Source: CATOSK01 sp963665735 (GTDB taxonomy: Bacteria; Chloroflexota; Dehalococcoidia; Lucifugimonadales; UBA3495). From it: 64,000 bases of DNA. Below, one piece after another: positions 45,213 through 53,361 of this stretch (position 1 is the stretch's first letter; each line of letters begins with the position of its first letter). The DNA is taken from positions 1,860,001 through 1,924,000 of the forward strand of contig OY762444.1 in the NCBI GenBank assembly GCA_963665735.1, given 5' to 3'. The notes beneath the pieces are model-generated. The model had not been told where the DNA came from, did no database searches, and saw only the letters and a program-made list of their open reading frames with translations. Both the position numbers and the translations under genes were made by a program.

Positions 45213-46591
45213 GCCGCGCGCCGCTGGAAGGAATCCGGGTGGTGGACTTGAGCCGGGTATTCGCTATGCCCTACTGCGGGGCGCATCTGGCCGACCTGGG
45301 CGCGGAGGTTATCAAGGTTGAAACCCACCACAGCGCGTTTGTTGACACCACCCGCACACTGAACGGCCCCTATCCCGACAACGAACCGGGGCATAACTTC
45401 TGGGAACGAGGCGGCACTTTCCAGACGTTGAACCGGGGCAAGCGGTCGGTGACGCTGGACTTGCGCTCGGAAGAGGCGCTAGGCGTCCTGAAAGACCTGG
45501 TGAGCGTCAGCGACGTGGTGCTGGAAAACTTCACGCCGCGGGTGATGCGCCGTTTCGGTCTGGATTACGCCCGGTTGCGGGCATACCGTCCTGACCTGAT
45601 TATGGTTTCCAACACCGGCTACGGCCACAGCGGGCCGTGGCAAGACTTCGGGGCGATGGCTACCGCCCTGGAACCCACCCACGGCACCGGGGCTTTCATG
45701 GGCTACCTGGAACCCGAAGGCGCGGGGTGTCTTGGGCCGGGGACGGTTCCCAACAAAATCGCCAATTCCTACACGGATTTTCTGGCTAGCTGGACGGCGC
45801 AATTGGCGGTATTGGTCTGTCTTTTCCACCGGGCCAACACCGGGCAAGGGGCCTGGATTGACTTGGCGATGTACCAGGTGGGAGTCTCTTACATGGGGGA
45901 GGGACTGCTGGACTACGCCTTTAACGGGCGGCGCGCCCGGCGGTTGGGCAACCGCCATGAGTACCTGTCGCCCCACGGCTGCTACCCCTGCCGCGGCGAT
46001 GACGAATGGGCGGTAATCGCGGCGCGGGATGACGCTGAATGGAAGGCTGTCTGCCGGGTCATGGGACGCCCGGAGTTGGCCGAAGACGTGCGGTTCGCCG
46101 ACCCCATCGCCCGTCATGCCCACCAGGACGAACTGGACGATATAATCGCCGGTTGGACAAGAAAGTTGGGCCAGTACGAAGTCATGGAACTGTTGCAACG
46201 AGAGGGGGTTCCCGCCGGGCCGGCCCTGGACGGCAAGGGAATCTGGAACAATCCCCACCTGCGGAGCCGGGGCTATTTCGAGACAGCGCAGCACCCGCCG
46301 GAAACCGGGTTGGGGCAGCGGGATTACACCAGCCGGGGTTGGCGGTTGAGCGACAGCAAGGTGGGCATCGGCAGACCCGGCCCAATGCTGGGACAGGACA
46401 ACCACCATGTTTTGTCGGAAATCCTGGGGTTGGAGGCGGCCCGGATTGATGAGTTAAAGCAAGCCGACGCCATTGGCGATACGCTGAAGGGTATGGCAGT
46501 GCCGCGGGCGGTGCCGATGGAACGTCAGGTGGAATTGGGCTGGACGGTAAGGTATGACCCGGATTATCGGGGGCCGGGAGATGGTGGTTAG
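45209..46591 (+). CDS. CaiB/BaiF family CoA-transferase 2
   Basis: 460 residues, longer than the others. Start ATG 45209 overlaps the previous stop as ATGA. N-terminal LEGIRVVDLSRVFAMPYCGAHLADLGAEVIKVE, then LNRGKRSVTLDLRS. In place of the usual D-x-x-x-Q-A segment it reads GAMATALEPTHGTGAFMGY, so the usual catalytic acidic residue may be lacking. The last 40 residues extend beyond the family end. Possibly a regulatory or non-catalytic dimer partner of transferase 1. Confidence 0.85.
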   Translation: MSRAPLEGIRVVDLSRVFAMPYCGAHLADLGAEVIKVETHHSAFVDTTRTLNGPYPDNEPGHNFWERGGTFQTLNRGKRSVTLDLRSEEALGVLKDLVSVSDVVLENFTPRVMRRFGLDYARLRAYRPDLIMVSNTGYGHSGPWQDFGAMATALEPTHGTGAFMGYLEPEGAGCLGPGTVPNKIANSYTDFLASWTAQLAVLVCLFHRANTGQGAWIDLAMYQVGVSYMGEGLLDYAFNGRRARRLGNRHEYLSPHGCYPCRGDDEWAVIAARDDAEWKAVCRVMGRPELAEDVRFADPIARHAHQDELDDIIAGWTRKLGQYEVMELLQREGVPAGPALDGKGIWNNPHLRSRGYFETAQHPPETGLGQRDYTSRGWRLSDSKVGIGRPGPMLGQDNHHVLSEILGLEAARIDELKQADAIGDTLKGMAVPRAVPMERQVELGWTVRYDPDYRGPGDGG

Positions 46592-46633
46592 TGGATAGTG
46601 GTCTGTCAACTGAGGATTGATGGATAAAGCGGG

Positions 46634-46700
46634 AGTCCGTTCGTGGTGAGCTTGTCGAACCATGAACGGGCGGCCCTTCGACAAGCTCAGGGCGAACGGG
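46634..46700. repeat. 67-bp inverted-repeat element, copy 1
   Basis: AGTCCGTTCGTGGTGAGCTT at one end and AAGCTCAGGGCGAACGGG at the other, with TGTCGAACCATGAACGG in between; ends can pair as a hairpin. A second copy lies at 53519-53585 (one base differs in the middle). The segment between the CaiB genes also carries short degenerate copies of CCACTAACCACTGGCC-type words. Confidence 0.75.
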
Positions 46701-46826
46701 AAAATCCACCATCATTTCAAGGTTGTTCGCCTGTCAGTGGCTAGTGGCCGGGGGCCAGTGGTTAGTTTCTGCAATCTGCGCCCCACTATCCACTAATCAC
46801 TGGCCACTAATTGAAGGAGGTATCGC

Positions 46827-48086
46827 ATGACGGAGGCGGGAATTTTGGACGGGGTGACGGTGTTGACCCTGGAGCAGGTTCACGCCCTGCCCTGGGGCAC
46901 CGGCTTTCTGGCAGACCTGGGGGCGCGGGTCGTCCGGGTGGAAAGCGTTGACCACCTGCAAGACCGCAAGGCCGGCCCCTTTCCCGGCGGCGCTCCGGGC
47001 GAAGAGTGGTGGAACGAAGGCGGCAGCCTGGTCTATTACGGCACCCGCAACAAGCAAAGCCTGTGCATGGACGTTACCAGTCCCAAAGGCAAAGAGGTCT
47101 TTCTGAAACTGGCGGCCAATGCGGACATCGTGACCGACAACTTCCGGCCCGGCACCATGCAGCGGTTCGGATTTGACCACGAAAGCCTGTCGGTGGTGAA
47201 TCCCCGGATTATCAGCCTGAGCAGCACGGCCTACGGGTACACCGGCCCCTGGCGGCGGGCGGGTTCCCGCGCCCGCACGGTGGACGCCGCTTGCGGGCTG
47301 TCCTACCTGACCGGCTACGAAGGCGGCCCGTCCTACCGGGCCAGCAACAACTACATGGACCACTCCGTCGGCAACAACGTGGCCTATGCCCTGCTGCTGG
47401 CCCTGTACCAGCGCAGCAAGACGGGCCGGGGGATGCGGATTGACCTGACCATGCAGGAAACCGGCGTCTCAGCCATCGGCCCGGCGGTCTTGGAGGCCCA
47501 GCGGGGAATAACCCGGCAGAGGATGGGCTGCGCTCACTGGTGGAAGTCGCCGCACAATGTTTATCCCTGCAAGGACGCTGACCGCTGGGTTGTCATTGTG
47601 GTGTCCGGCGACGGGGAATGGGAACGGCTGAAAGAGGCGATGGGGAGTCCGGCCTGGGCCAACGATGCGAAGTTGGATTCGGTGAGCGGGCGTTGGCGGC
47701 ATCGTCACGAAATTGACGAAAATCTGGCCGAATGGACGGCGCAGTGGGACGACCTGGAGTTGGGCCGCTACCTGCAAGGGCATGGTGTCAGCGCCGGGCC
47801 GGCCATGACCGCCGAGCAGTTGGTCAACGACGACCACCTGCAACAGCGGGGCTACCTGTGGGAGTTTGACAACCCCAACGCGCCGGAGGTGGGGCCGCGG
47901 GTTTACGCCGGTCGTCCCTTCCGCACCCCGGAAATACCCATGTCCATCACCAAGGCGGCGGCCTTGGGCCAGGACAACGAGGCGGCGTTGAAAGAGATTG
48001 GCGGCCTTTCGGCGGAGGAAATAGCGTCTTTGGCTGAGGAAGGGGTCATCGCCGCCGCGCCCCGTCCCGACGAAAGGCGGCCCTGA
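46827..48086 (+). CDS. CaiB/BaiF family CoA-transferase 3
   Basis: 419 residues with a near-perfect GAAGGAGG before ATG 46827. N-terminal LDGVTVLTLEQVHALPWGTGFLADLGARVVRVES is divergent from the other copies (EQVHALPWG in place of the usual variant). The middle has GSRARTVDAACGLSYLTG with the conserved acidic residue, then SKTGRGMRIDLTMQE. Separated from transferase 2 by 235 bases with repeats, so it is probably its own unit in the same pathway cluster. Confidence 0.85.
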   Translation: MTEAGILDGVTVLTLEQVHALPWGTGFLADLGARVVRVESVDHLQDRKAGPFPGGAPGEEWWNEGGSLVYYGTRNKQSLCMDVTSPKGKEVFLKLAANADIVTDNFRPGTMQRFGFDHESLSVVNPRIISLSSTAYGYTGPWRRAGSRARTVDAACGLSYLTGYEGGPSYRASNNYMDHSVGNNVAYALLLALYQRSKTGRGMRIDLTMQETGVSAIGPAVLEAQRGITRQRMGCAHWWKSPHNVYPCKDADRWVVIVVSGDGEWERLKEAMGSPAWANDAKLDSVSGRWRHRHEIDENLAEWTAQWDDLELGRYLQGHGVSAGPAMTAEQLVNDDHLQQRGYLWEFDNPNAPEVGPRVYAGRPFRTPEIPMSITKAAALGQDNEAALKEIGGLSAEEIASLAEEGVIAAAPRPDERRP

Positions 48087-48223
48087 GTCAGTGGACAGTG
48101 GTTAGTGGTTAGCGCGGGGCAACCGGCGAGTAGGGGCGCACGGCCGTGCGCCCCTACCACTAGCCACTAACTGCTATTCACTGACCAATAACCACTGGCA
48201 ACTGACCACTAAGAGAGGAACTT

Positions 48224-49432
48224 ATGGCAGGAATACTTGACGGCATCAGAACGCTGGAATTGACCAACCAACCGTCGGGGGCGTTCTGCGCCAAGCTGGT
48301 GGCCGACCAGGGGGCCGACACGCTCAAGGTTGAGCCGCCGGGCTGGGGCGACCAGTTGCGCCACGAACCGCCCTTCATCGGCGGCGAGCCGCACCCGGAC
48401 AAGGGAACGTCTTTCCTGGCCTTCAACACCAACAAACGGGGCATCACCCTGGACTTGGAGCAGACCGCCGGGCGGGAAATCCTGCTGCGGCTGGCCGAGT
48501 CCGCCGACGTGGTTATCGAGAGCTTTCCGCCGGGATACCTGGACGCGCTGGGGTTGGGGTATGAGGCGCTGCAAGGGCGGAATCCGGGGCTGATACTGGT
48601 ATCCATAACCTACTTCGGGCAGGAGGGCCCCTACGCCGACTACCGGGGCAATGACCTGGTGGCGCAGGCGATGGGCGGGTTCCTGTACGCGGTGACGGGT
48701 TCCAGCAACCGCCCGCCGATGGGAACGGCGTTGCAGCAGATGGAAATAACGGCGGCGCGCAACGGGGCCATCGCCATCACCGCCGCTTTGATGCGTCGGG
48801 AACAATCCGGCGGTGGAACGCACATTGACCTGTCGGTGATGGAGGCGGCGGTGAGCACGCCCAGCGGGTTGATTCACCCCTTCACCTTCACCGGGCGCAG
48901 TCCCCACCGGGGCGGCAGCGACGGCAACGTGATGGACGGGATGCACCTGCCCACCAGGGACGGCGAGGTTACGTTGACCACCGCCGGCACCGGGGGGCGT
49001 CCGATGGAGGCGTGGGCCGAGTTTCTGGATGAGCCGGGCTTGCTGGACGCCAAGTTTGCCAGCCGCCAGGGACGGATGGAGCATTGGGAGGAACTGCACG
49101 GGCTGGTGGCGCCCAAGCTGGCGGAGTGGAACAACCTGGACTTGATGGCGGAGACGATGGCCCGCGGCCTGGTGGTGGGGCTGGTGCAAAGCCCGGAGCA
49201 GGTGGTGGAATCGCCCCACCTGGAGGAGCGGGGGTTTTTCGTGGAGTTGGAACACCCGGAGGTTGGGACGCTGAAATACGCCGGGGCCGGGTTTTTCATG
49301 GACGGGGAAAACACCATGGAAACGGGCCGGGCGGCGCCCCGGCTGGGGGAACACAACGTCGAAATTCTTAACGGGGAGTTGGGAATTTCCCTGGAAGAGT
49401 TGGGCGTCTTGCGGGCGGCGCGGGTGATTTAG
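48224..49432 (+). CDS. CaiB/BaiF family CoA-transferase 4
   Basis: 402 residues, AGAGAGG before ATG 48224. LDGIRTLELTNQPSGAFCAKLVADQGADTLKVEPP, FNTNKRGITLDLE and a full YRGNDLVAQAMGGFLYAVTG segment with the acidic residue. It is the closest of the four to transferase 1 in layout, including the FIGGEPHPDKGTSFL insertion that matches FVGDDPHPEKSIPFL there. Likely arose by duplication of transferase 1. Confidence 0.85.
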   Translation: MAGILDGIRTLELTNQPSGAFCAKLVADQGADTLKVEPPGWGDQLRHEPPFIGGEPHPDKGTSFLAFNTNKRGITLDLEQTAGREILLRLAESADVVIESFPPGYLDALGLGYEALQGRNPGLILVSITYFGQEGPYADYRGNDLVAQAMGGFLYAVTGSSNRPPMGTALQQMEITAARNGAIAITAALMRREQSGGGTHIDLSVMEAAVSTPSGLIHPFTFTGRSPHRGGSDGNVMDGMHLPTRDGEVTLTTAGTGGRPMEAWAEFLDEPGLLDAKFASRQGRMEHWEELHGLVAPKLAEWNNLDLMAETMARGLVVGLVQSPEQVVESPHLEERGFFVELEHPEVGTLKYAGAGFFMDGENTMETGRAAPRLGEHNVEILNGELGISLEELGVLRAARVI

Positions 49433-49494
49433 GGTAGATAGTGGCCAGGGGGCGTCGCCAAAATCATACGTTGCAATTCCCGCATCCCCAACGT

Positions 49495-49588
49495 GATACC
49501 GGCGCAGGCCAGTATCCAGGAATCCTTGCCCTCGATTACGCTGTTTTTTGCTTGGGGTTTCTGGATTCCGGCTTTCGCCGGAATGACG
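49495..49588. repeat. Composite REP unit (MITE-like)
   Basis: ACCGGCGCAGGCC arm on the left, GGAATCCTTGCCCTCGATTA core, CGCCGGAATGACGG arm on the right. Nearly identical to 49940-50033, about 445 bases away on the other side of the small membrane gene. Confidence 0.8.
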
Positions 49589-49676
49589 GGTTGGGCGCGG
49601 GAGTGACGGTTTGTGCGCCGATGGCGAGTATCTTCCCCTGGTTGATACCCTCCTCAACTTGTCCAAGGCCATACAG

Positions 49677-49826
49677 TTACCGGCCTTTGCCGAACAGTCC
49701 CAGCCGGTACGCCATCCAGCAGAGCATTCCCAGGACGGAAGCTATTAACAGCACCTCTACCGCCAGCCAAAAGACGAGGCCCGGTTCCGTGCCAAGAAAA
49801 GCGCCGAATTTCTGAATGAACCCCAT
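49677..49826 (-). CDS. 49-residue single-pass membrane protein
   Basis: Reading the minus strand from ATG 49826 gives MGFIQKFGAFLGTEPG followed by LVFWLAVEVLLIASVLGM, LCWMAYRLGLFGKGR and a TAA stop. It has one strong membrane helix (about residues 17-38) and a positive C-terminal tail (RLGLFGKGR), so the N-terminus probably faces outside. GGGGGGTG lies about seven bases before the ATG, and a promoter with TTGACA and GATAAT lies 40-70 bases upstream. No family recognised. It sits between two nearly identical composite REP units. Confidence 0.6.
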   Translation of the reverse strand: MGFIQKFGAFLGTEPGLVFWLAVEVLLIASVLGMLCWMAYRLGLFGKGR

Positions 49827-49862
49827 TGAACACCCCCCGTTGCAACCTGGTCTGACAGCCGC

Positions 49863-49893
49863 ATTATCTTTCCTGAGCGAGGGACATTGTCAA
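49863..49893 (-). promoter_or_regulatory. Promoter of the small membrane gene
   Basis: Minus strand TTGACA (49893-49888) and GATAAT (49868-49863), spaced 19 bases (slightly long). Predicted start near 49856 leaves a leader of about 30 bases before ATG 49826. Confidence 0.5.
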
Positions 49894-49939
49894 CATTTAT
49901 GCCGGATTGTGTCCCGGGGCGTGTCGTTATATTCACCGC

Positions 49940-50033
49940 TATACCGGCGCAGGCCGGTATCCAGGAATCCTTGCCCTCGATTACGCTGTTTTTTGCTTGG
50001 GGTTTCTGGATTCCGGCTTTCGCCGGAATGACG
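49940..50033. repeat. Composite REP unit (MITE-like)
   Basis: Second near-identical copy of the unit at 49495-49588. Followed at 50083-50109 by the palindrome of the GCACGGCCGTGC family, here as GCATGGCCATGC: both arms changed together. Confidence 0.8.
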
Positions 50034-50111
50034 GTGGAATATGACGACACGCCCTGGTGGATAGTGCGGGGCAACCGGCGAGTAGGGGCGCATGGCCATG
50101 CGCCCCTACCA

Positions 50112-51443
50112 CTAGCCACTATGTTCGTCCCCGTCCTCCCTAACGTCTATGCGCCCGGTGACGGCGGCGGAAATCAGGGCGGTTCTAAACTCTCTCAGGA
50201 GTTCGACGGCTTTGCGCGATGTAGCGACCAGGGAGTCAATCTTGGCGGTTTCCCGGTCGAGGTAGGCGGCAATGGCGGTTTGTTCGGCCAGGGGCGGGAA
50301 AGGCATGAAACTGCAAGCTACTTCATTGGGACTAACGCGGGGCATCCTGGCGCCATAGGTCAGGCTATCAATCCAACGGATGTACGGCTCGTTTAACAGG
50401 CTGTATGCCAAGTAGCTTTGTAAACACTCATCCCTCGGGCGCATCACCAACACCTCGCTGGTGGCCGTGCCTTCGAAGTCGGTACGGACTACCTTGGCGA
50501 GGTATGGACGGAGCTTGCCGAACAAGACATCCCCCGGAGCGAAGGTGACAACCGCACTGTCCACCCGTTCCGGCTGGTCATCAAGCAGCAGTTTCCCTGT
50601 CCACGGTTCGATATTCTCAAGTCCGACGTATGTAGCATCTTCCGGTTTGTTGTCCAGTTTGCCGTTATGGAAGGGAGCCACATACTTCAGCCGGCGCACT
50701 TCCCAATGGGCGGGGATTTCCCCCAGCCACTCAACGCCGGAGTCTTTCATTGGCGCGTTGGAGTCCAGGCCCCGGGTAACGGCGTTGGTGATGAGGGCGG
50801 CGCGCATTTCCCGCAGCAGTTCGATGAGCCGCTCTTTCCGGGAGACCAGGGCGTCAATCTTGGCGGTTTCCCGGTCAAGGAAGGCGGCAATGGCCTGTTG
50901 TTCGGGGAGGGGCGGGATTGGGTGTTTGAGGTTGGAAACAAACGACTCGGGAATTCGTTTCTGACCGCCGGCGCCATACATTTCGGCTTCGCCCAGCTTG
51001 CGGAAATCGCCCGTCATGGTCATGTAAAAGGCGAATTGCTTATCTAGTTCCGGGCGGCATCTCAATACGTGGAGTTCGGTGGTGCCAAAGGCGATTCCAT
51101 TGACAAGTTCGCCAGCCAGCGCCCCCTTGCCGTTCTCAAAGCAAGGGGTAATCTTGGCTACCACTACATCGCCATCCCTGAAATAGGTATATCCGTCCAC
51201 CACATCGGAAAGTTCCTTGGTTAGCGACAGGTCCAAGCCACCGTATTCGCCAACGGCTTCCATTGGCAAGAAAGAGACCTCTGTATCCGGGGCCAGCTTT
51301 CGCACTTCGGAGGCTTTGGGATTCAGGCTAGCGACATACTTCAGCCGCTTGACTTCCCAATGGGCCGGCACGTCGCCCAGCCACTCGACGCCGGAGGGCC
51401 GGTAGGCCGGGTAGGGTTGGTATTTTGCGGTTGGATTTGCCAT
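50112..51443 (-). CDS. Type I restriction-modification specificity subunit HsdS (orphan)
   Basis: 443 residues from ATG 51443. Two target recognition domains, each opening with GVEWLGDVPAHWEVKRLKYVA-type sequence and each ending in LPEQQAIAAFLDRETAKIDALV or LAEQTAIAAYLDRETAKIDSLV, the central and C-terminal conserved helices. The symmetry predicts two half-sites of a bipartite DNA target. No hsdM or hsdR gene is in the window, so it is an orphan here, either part of a distant system or a spare specificity subunit. ATG 51467 upstream is an alternative start. Confidence 0.85.
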   Translation of the reverse strand: MANPTAKYQPYPAYRPSGVEWLGDVPAHWEVKRLKYVASLNPKASEVRKLAPDTEVSFLPMEAVGEYGGLDLSLTKELSDVVDGYTYFRDGDVVVAKITPCFENGKGALAGELVNGIAFGTTELHVLRCRPELDKQFAFYMTMTGDFRKLGEAEMYGAGGQKRIPESFVSNLKHPIPPLPEQQAIAAFLDRETAKIDALVSRKERLIELLREMRAALITNAVTRGLDSNAPMKDSGVEWLGEIPAHWEVRRLKYVAPFHNGKLDNKPEDATYVGLENIEPWTGKLLLDDQPERVDSAVVTFAPGDVLFGKLRPYLAKVVRTDFEGTATSEVLVMRPRDECLQSYLAYSLLNEPYIRWIDSLTYGARMPRVSPNEVACSFMPFPPLAEQTAIAAYLDRETAKIDSLVATSRKAVELLREFRTALISAAVTGRIDVREDGDEHSG

Positions 51444-51509
51444 GTAAGGATGCTTTAAGGTTCGCATCGCAACAGCTAAGCGTGTCCGCCTCTACGTCCG
51501 GCGGCGGGG

Positions 51510-52295
51510 TTACTCTTCGGCTACGATGTAGTTGCGGAGAGTGCCGATGCCGCTGATTTCCACTTCGATGGTATCGCCGGGGCGCATATCGCCGTCGGCG
51601 CCCTGGGTTCCCATCCAAAGCACGTCGCCGGGGTGCAGGGTGGCGTAGCGGCTCAGTTCCTGAATCCAGGTGGCCGCGTCCCAAATCTGGTCCGCCGAGG
51701 AAAAGTCCTCCCAGACCTGGCCGTTGTGCCGGACGATTATCCGCAGGTTGGTGGGGTCTAGGCCGGTGACGATAAAGGGGCCAAGGGGCTTGAATGTATC
51801 GCAGTTCTTGCCTCGGAACATGGTTCGGTCGTTGCTTTGCCAGACCCGTTGGCTGATGTCGTTGCCGATGGTATAGCCGAAAACGTAGTCCAGGGCCTCG
51901 GAGGCGGGGACGTTGCGGGCCGGTTTGCCCATGACCACGCCCAGCTGTCCCTCGGGTTGGACGGCGCCGGAGCAGTCCCGGGGAACGACGATGTTTTCCT
52001 CGGTGGCGATGATGGCGTGGACGGAGCGGAAGTTGGGTTCGGGAATGGCGGGATAGGACGGCGGCGCGCCCCGGCGGGCGGCCATGCCTTCCACGTGGCC
52101 CCGGTAGTTGGGGCCGGCGGCGTAGAGCATGGGCGGGATTATGGGGGCCAGCAGCTTGACGGCGGAGAGGGTTTGACTAACGCCGGTCTTTTCGTAGCCG
52201 TGGATGGGATGGCCGGATACCTGGCTGATGGTGTTATCGTCCTCAACGATTCCGTAGCTGGTCTGGTTTTCCGACTGGTAGCGGCACCATTTCAT
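51510..52295 (-). CDS. Fumarylacetoacetate hydrolase (FAH) family protein with a changed metal ligand
   Basis: 261 residues, GGGAG before ATG 52295. C-terminal FAH fold: GPNYRGHVEGM, the metal-site region PEGQLGVVMGKPA, and GYTIGNDISQR with the conserved Asp, then LGPFIVTG and MGTQGADGDMRPGD. The usual E-x-E metal pair is E-G-Q, so one Glu is replaced by Gln. FAH members hydrolyse or decarboxylate acylpyruvates; with the altered ligand, activity or metal affinity may differ. Directly after the HsdS gene with 66 bases between. Confidence 0.8.
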   Translation of the reverse strand: MKWCRYQSENQTSYGIVEDDNTISQVSGHPIHGYEKTGVSQTLSAVKLLAPIIPPMLYAAGPNYRGHVEGMAARRGAPPSYPAIPEPNFRSVHAIIATEENIVVPRDCSGAVQPEGQLGVVMGKPARNVPASEALDYVFGYTIGNDISQRVWQSNDRTMFRGKNCDTFKPLGPFIVTGLDPTNLRIIVRHNGQVWEDFSSADQIWDAATWIQELSRYATLHPGDVLWMGTQGADGDMRPGDTIEVEISGIGTLRNYIVAEE

Positions 52296-52369
52296 AACTT
52301 GTCTCCCGGTTTAAGGTGAAGGTTTTAGGGCGGGTTGTCCTTTCCGACAGGGTGCCACCCCCTCCCTAA

Positions 52370-52536
52370 CCCTCCCCCTCGTAGGGGGAGGGGATTTTTC
52401 GCGCACCCCCTCAGGGGTAGGATTTGTGACGCACCCTTTCAGGGGTAGGGATTTTGTGACGCATCCTCTCAGGGGTAGGGATTTTGTGACGCACCCTTTC
52501 AGGGGTAGGGATTTGTGACAGGGCCTCTTGGGTTGG
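52370..52536. repeat. C-rich hairpin and a 30-bp tandem array
   Basis: 52370-52393 C-rich hairpin. From 52402 to 52518 a unit of 28-30 bases (CGCACCCTTTCAGGGGTAGG plus ATTTTGTGA) occurs four times (starts 52402, 52430, 52460, 52490). Each unit contains ACCC...GGGT, a small hairpin. Not CRISPR: no spacers, the units are adjacent. Confidence 0.8.
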
Positions 52537-53361
52537 TTATTTCAACCGGGCGGCTACTCTGGCCGTCGCCCGGTTGTCGAACCAGCCTTCCTCATAGTAC
52601 AGGATTTCCAGGCCGGCGCAGTCCTGGCGCAGCTCCCCCGGCTCCGCCAAGTATTGACGGGAAGGGCTTTCGTGGCGTTTGATGCGACTTGGCCCACCCG
52701 ATAGGTAACTTGTCTCAAACGGGTGGGCCGGCGCGCCGGGTTCGATGCGACTTGGCCCACCCGATAGGTAACTTGTCTCAAACGGGTGGGCCGGCGCGCC
52801 GGGTTCCGGGTTTGCAAGGCAGAGCACTTCGCCCAGGAAGATGCCGCCGGGTTGGAGTTTGGCCCGGATGGCCGGGAAAAGGTCGCGCTGGCGGTAGAGG
52901 AAACAGGTCACAACGTCGAAAGCGCCGTCGCCGATGAAATCCAACGACGGCTGGGTTTCCAGGTCGGCCTCGATGGTCTTGACGGTCAATCCCTTTGCTT
53001 GCAGGTTCTGGCGGGCCAGTTCCAGGCCGGCGGGGGAAATGTCCACCGCCGTAACGTCCAGGCCGCGGGCCGCCAGCCAGCCGGAGATGCGCCCGGCGCC
53101 GGCGGCCAGGTCAAGGGCGCGTCCTTGAGTTGGAACCAGATGCTCAACATCGGCCAGCCAGCGGGGAGCCGGCAGGGGAACAGGGCCGGATTCGATGCGA
53201 CTTGGCCCGCCCGACAGGTAACTTGTCTCAAACGGGCGGGCCGGCGCGCCGGGTTCGATGCGACTTGGCCCGCCCGACAGGTAACTTGTCTCAAACGGGC
53301 GGGCCGGCGCGCCGGGTTCCGAGTATCGGGCATCCCATCTAACGCGGTCGGACTCGGCCAT
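52537..53361 (-). CDS. Class I SAM methyltransferase (TehB-like) with four in-frame 21-residue repeat insertions
   Basis: 274 residues, of which 84 come from inserted repeats; the remainder (about 190) matches the usual length. GGAG lies six bases before ATG 53361. SAM site ALDLAAGAGR, acidic loop VTAVDISP, then DVVTCFLYRQRD and GGIFLGEV. After residue 14 two copies of a 21-residue unit (EPGAPARPFETSYLSGGPSR plus I) precede the methyltransferase start; after LANP two further copies (with PAHPF) precede KRHESPSRQYL. Each unit is exactly 63 bases, so the frame is kept. Family knowledge: small-molecule methylation, tellurite or thiopurine type. It is unknown whether the inserted segments fold or are tolerated as flexible loops. 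Confidence 0.85.
   Translation of the reverse strand: MAESDRVRWDARYSEPGAPARPFETSYLSGGPSRIEPGAPARPFETSYLSGGPSRIESGPVPLPAPRWLADVEHLVPTQGRALDLAAGAGRISGWLAARGLDVTAVDISPAGLELARQNLQAKGLTVKTIEADLETQPSLDFIGDGAFDVVTCFLYRQRDLFPAIRAKLQPGGIFLGEVLCLANPEPGAPAHPFETSYLSGGPSRIEPGAPAHPFETSYLSGGPSRIKRHESPSRQYLAEPGELRQDCAGLEILYYEEGWFDNRATARVAARLK
52681..52806 (-). repeat. 63-bp palindromic coding element, C-terminal pair
   Basis: Two perfect tandem units of 63 bases (52681-52743, 52744-52806). In each the arms GGCCCACCCG and CGGGTGGGCC pair around a 19-base loop; the unit also contains the palindrome CCGGCGCGCCGG. They are read through as coding sequence of the methyltransferase. Confidence 0.9.
53194..53319 (-). 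repeat. 63-bp palindromic coding element, N-terminal pair
   Basis: Two tandem units (53194-53256, 53257-53319), identical to each other. Compared with the C-terminal pair both arms changed together: GGCCCGCCCG and CGGGCGGGCC, plus one T to C change in the loop. Such compensatory change is what is expected when base pairing is kept. Confidence 0.9.

Noticed and set aside
52402..52518. Possible CRISPR array
   Set aside because: Units are directly adjacent without spacers.
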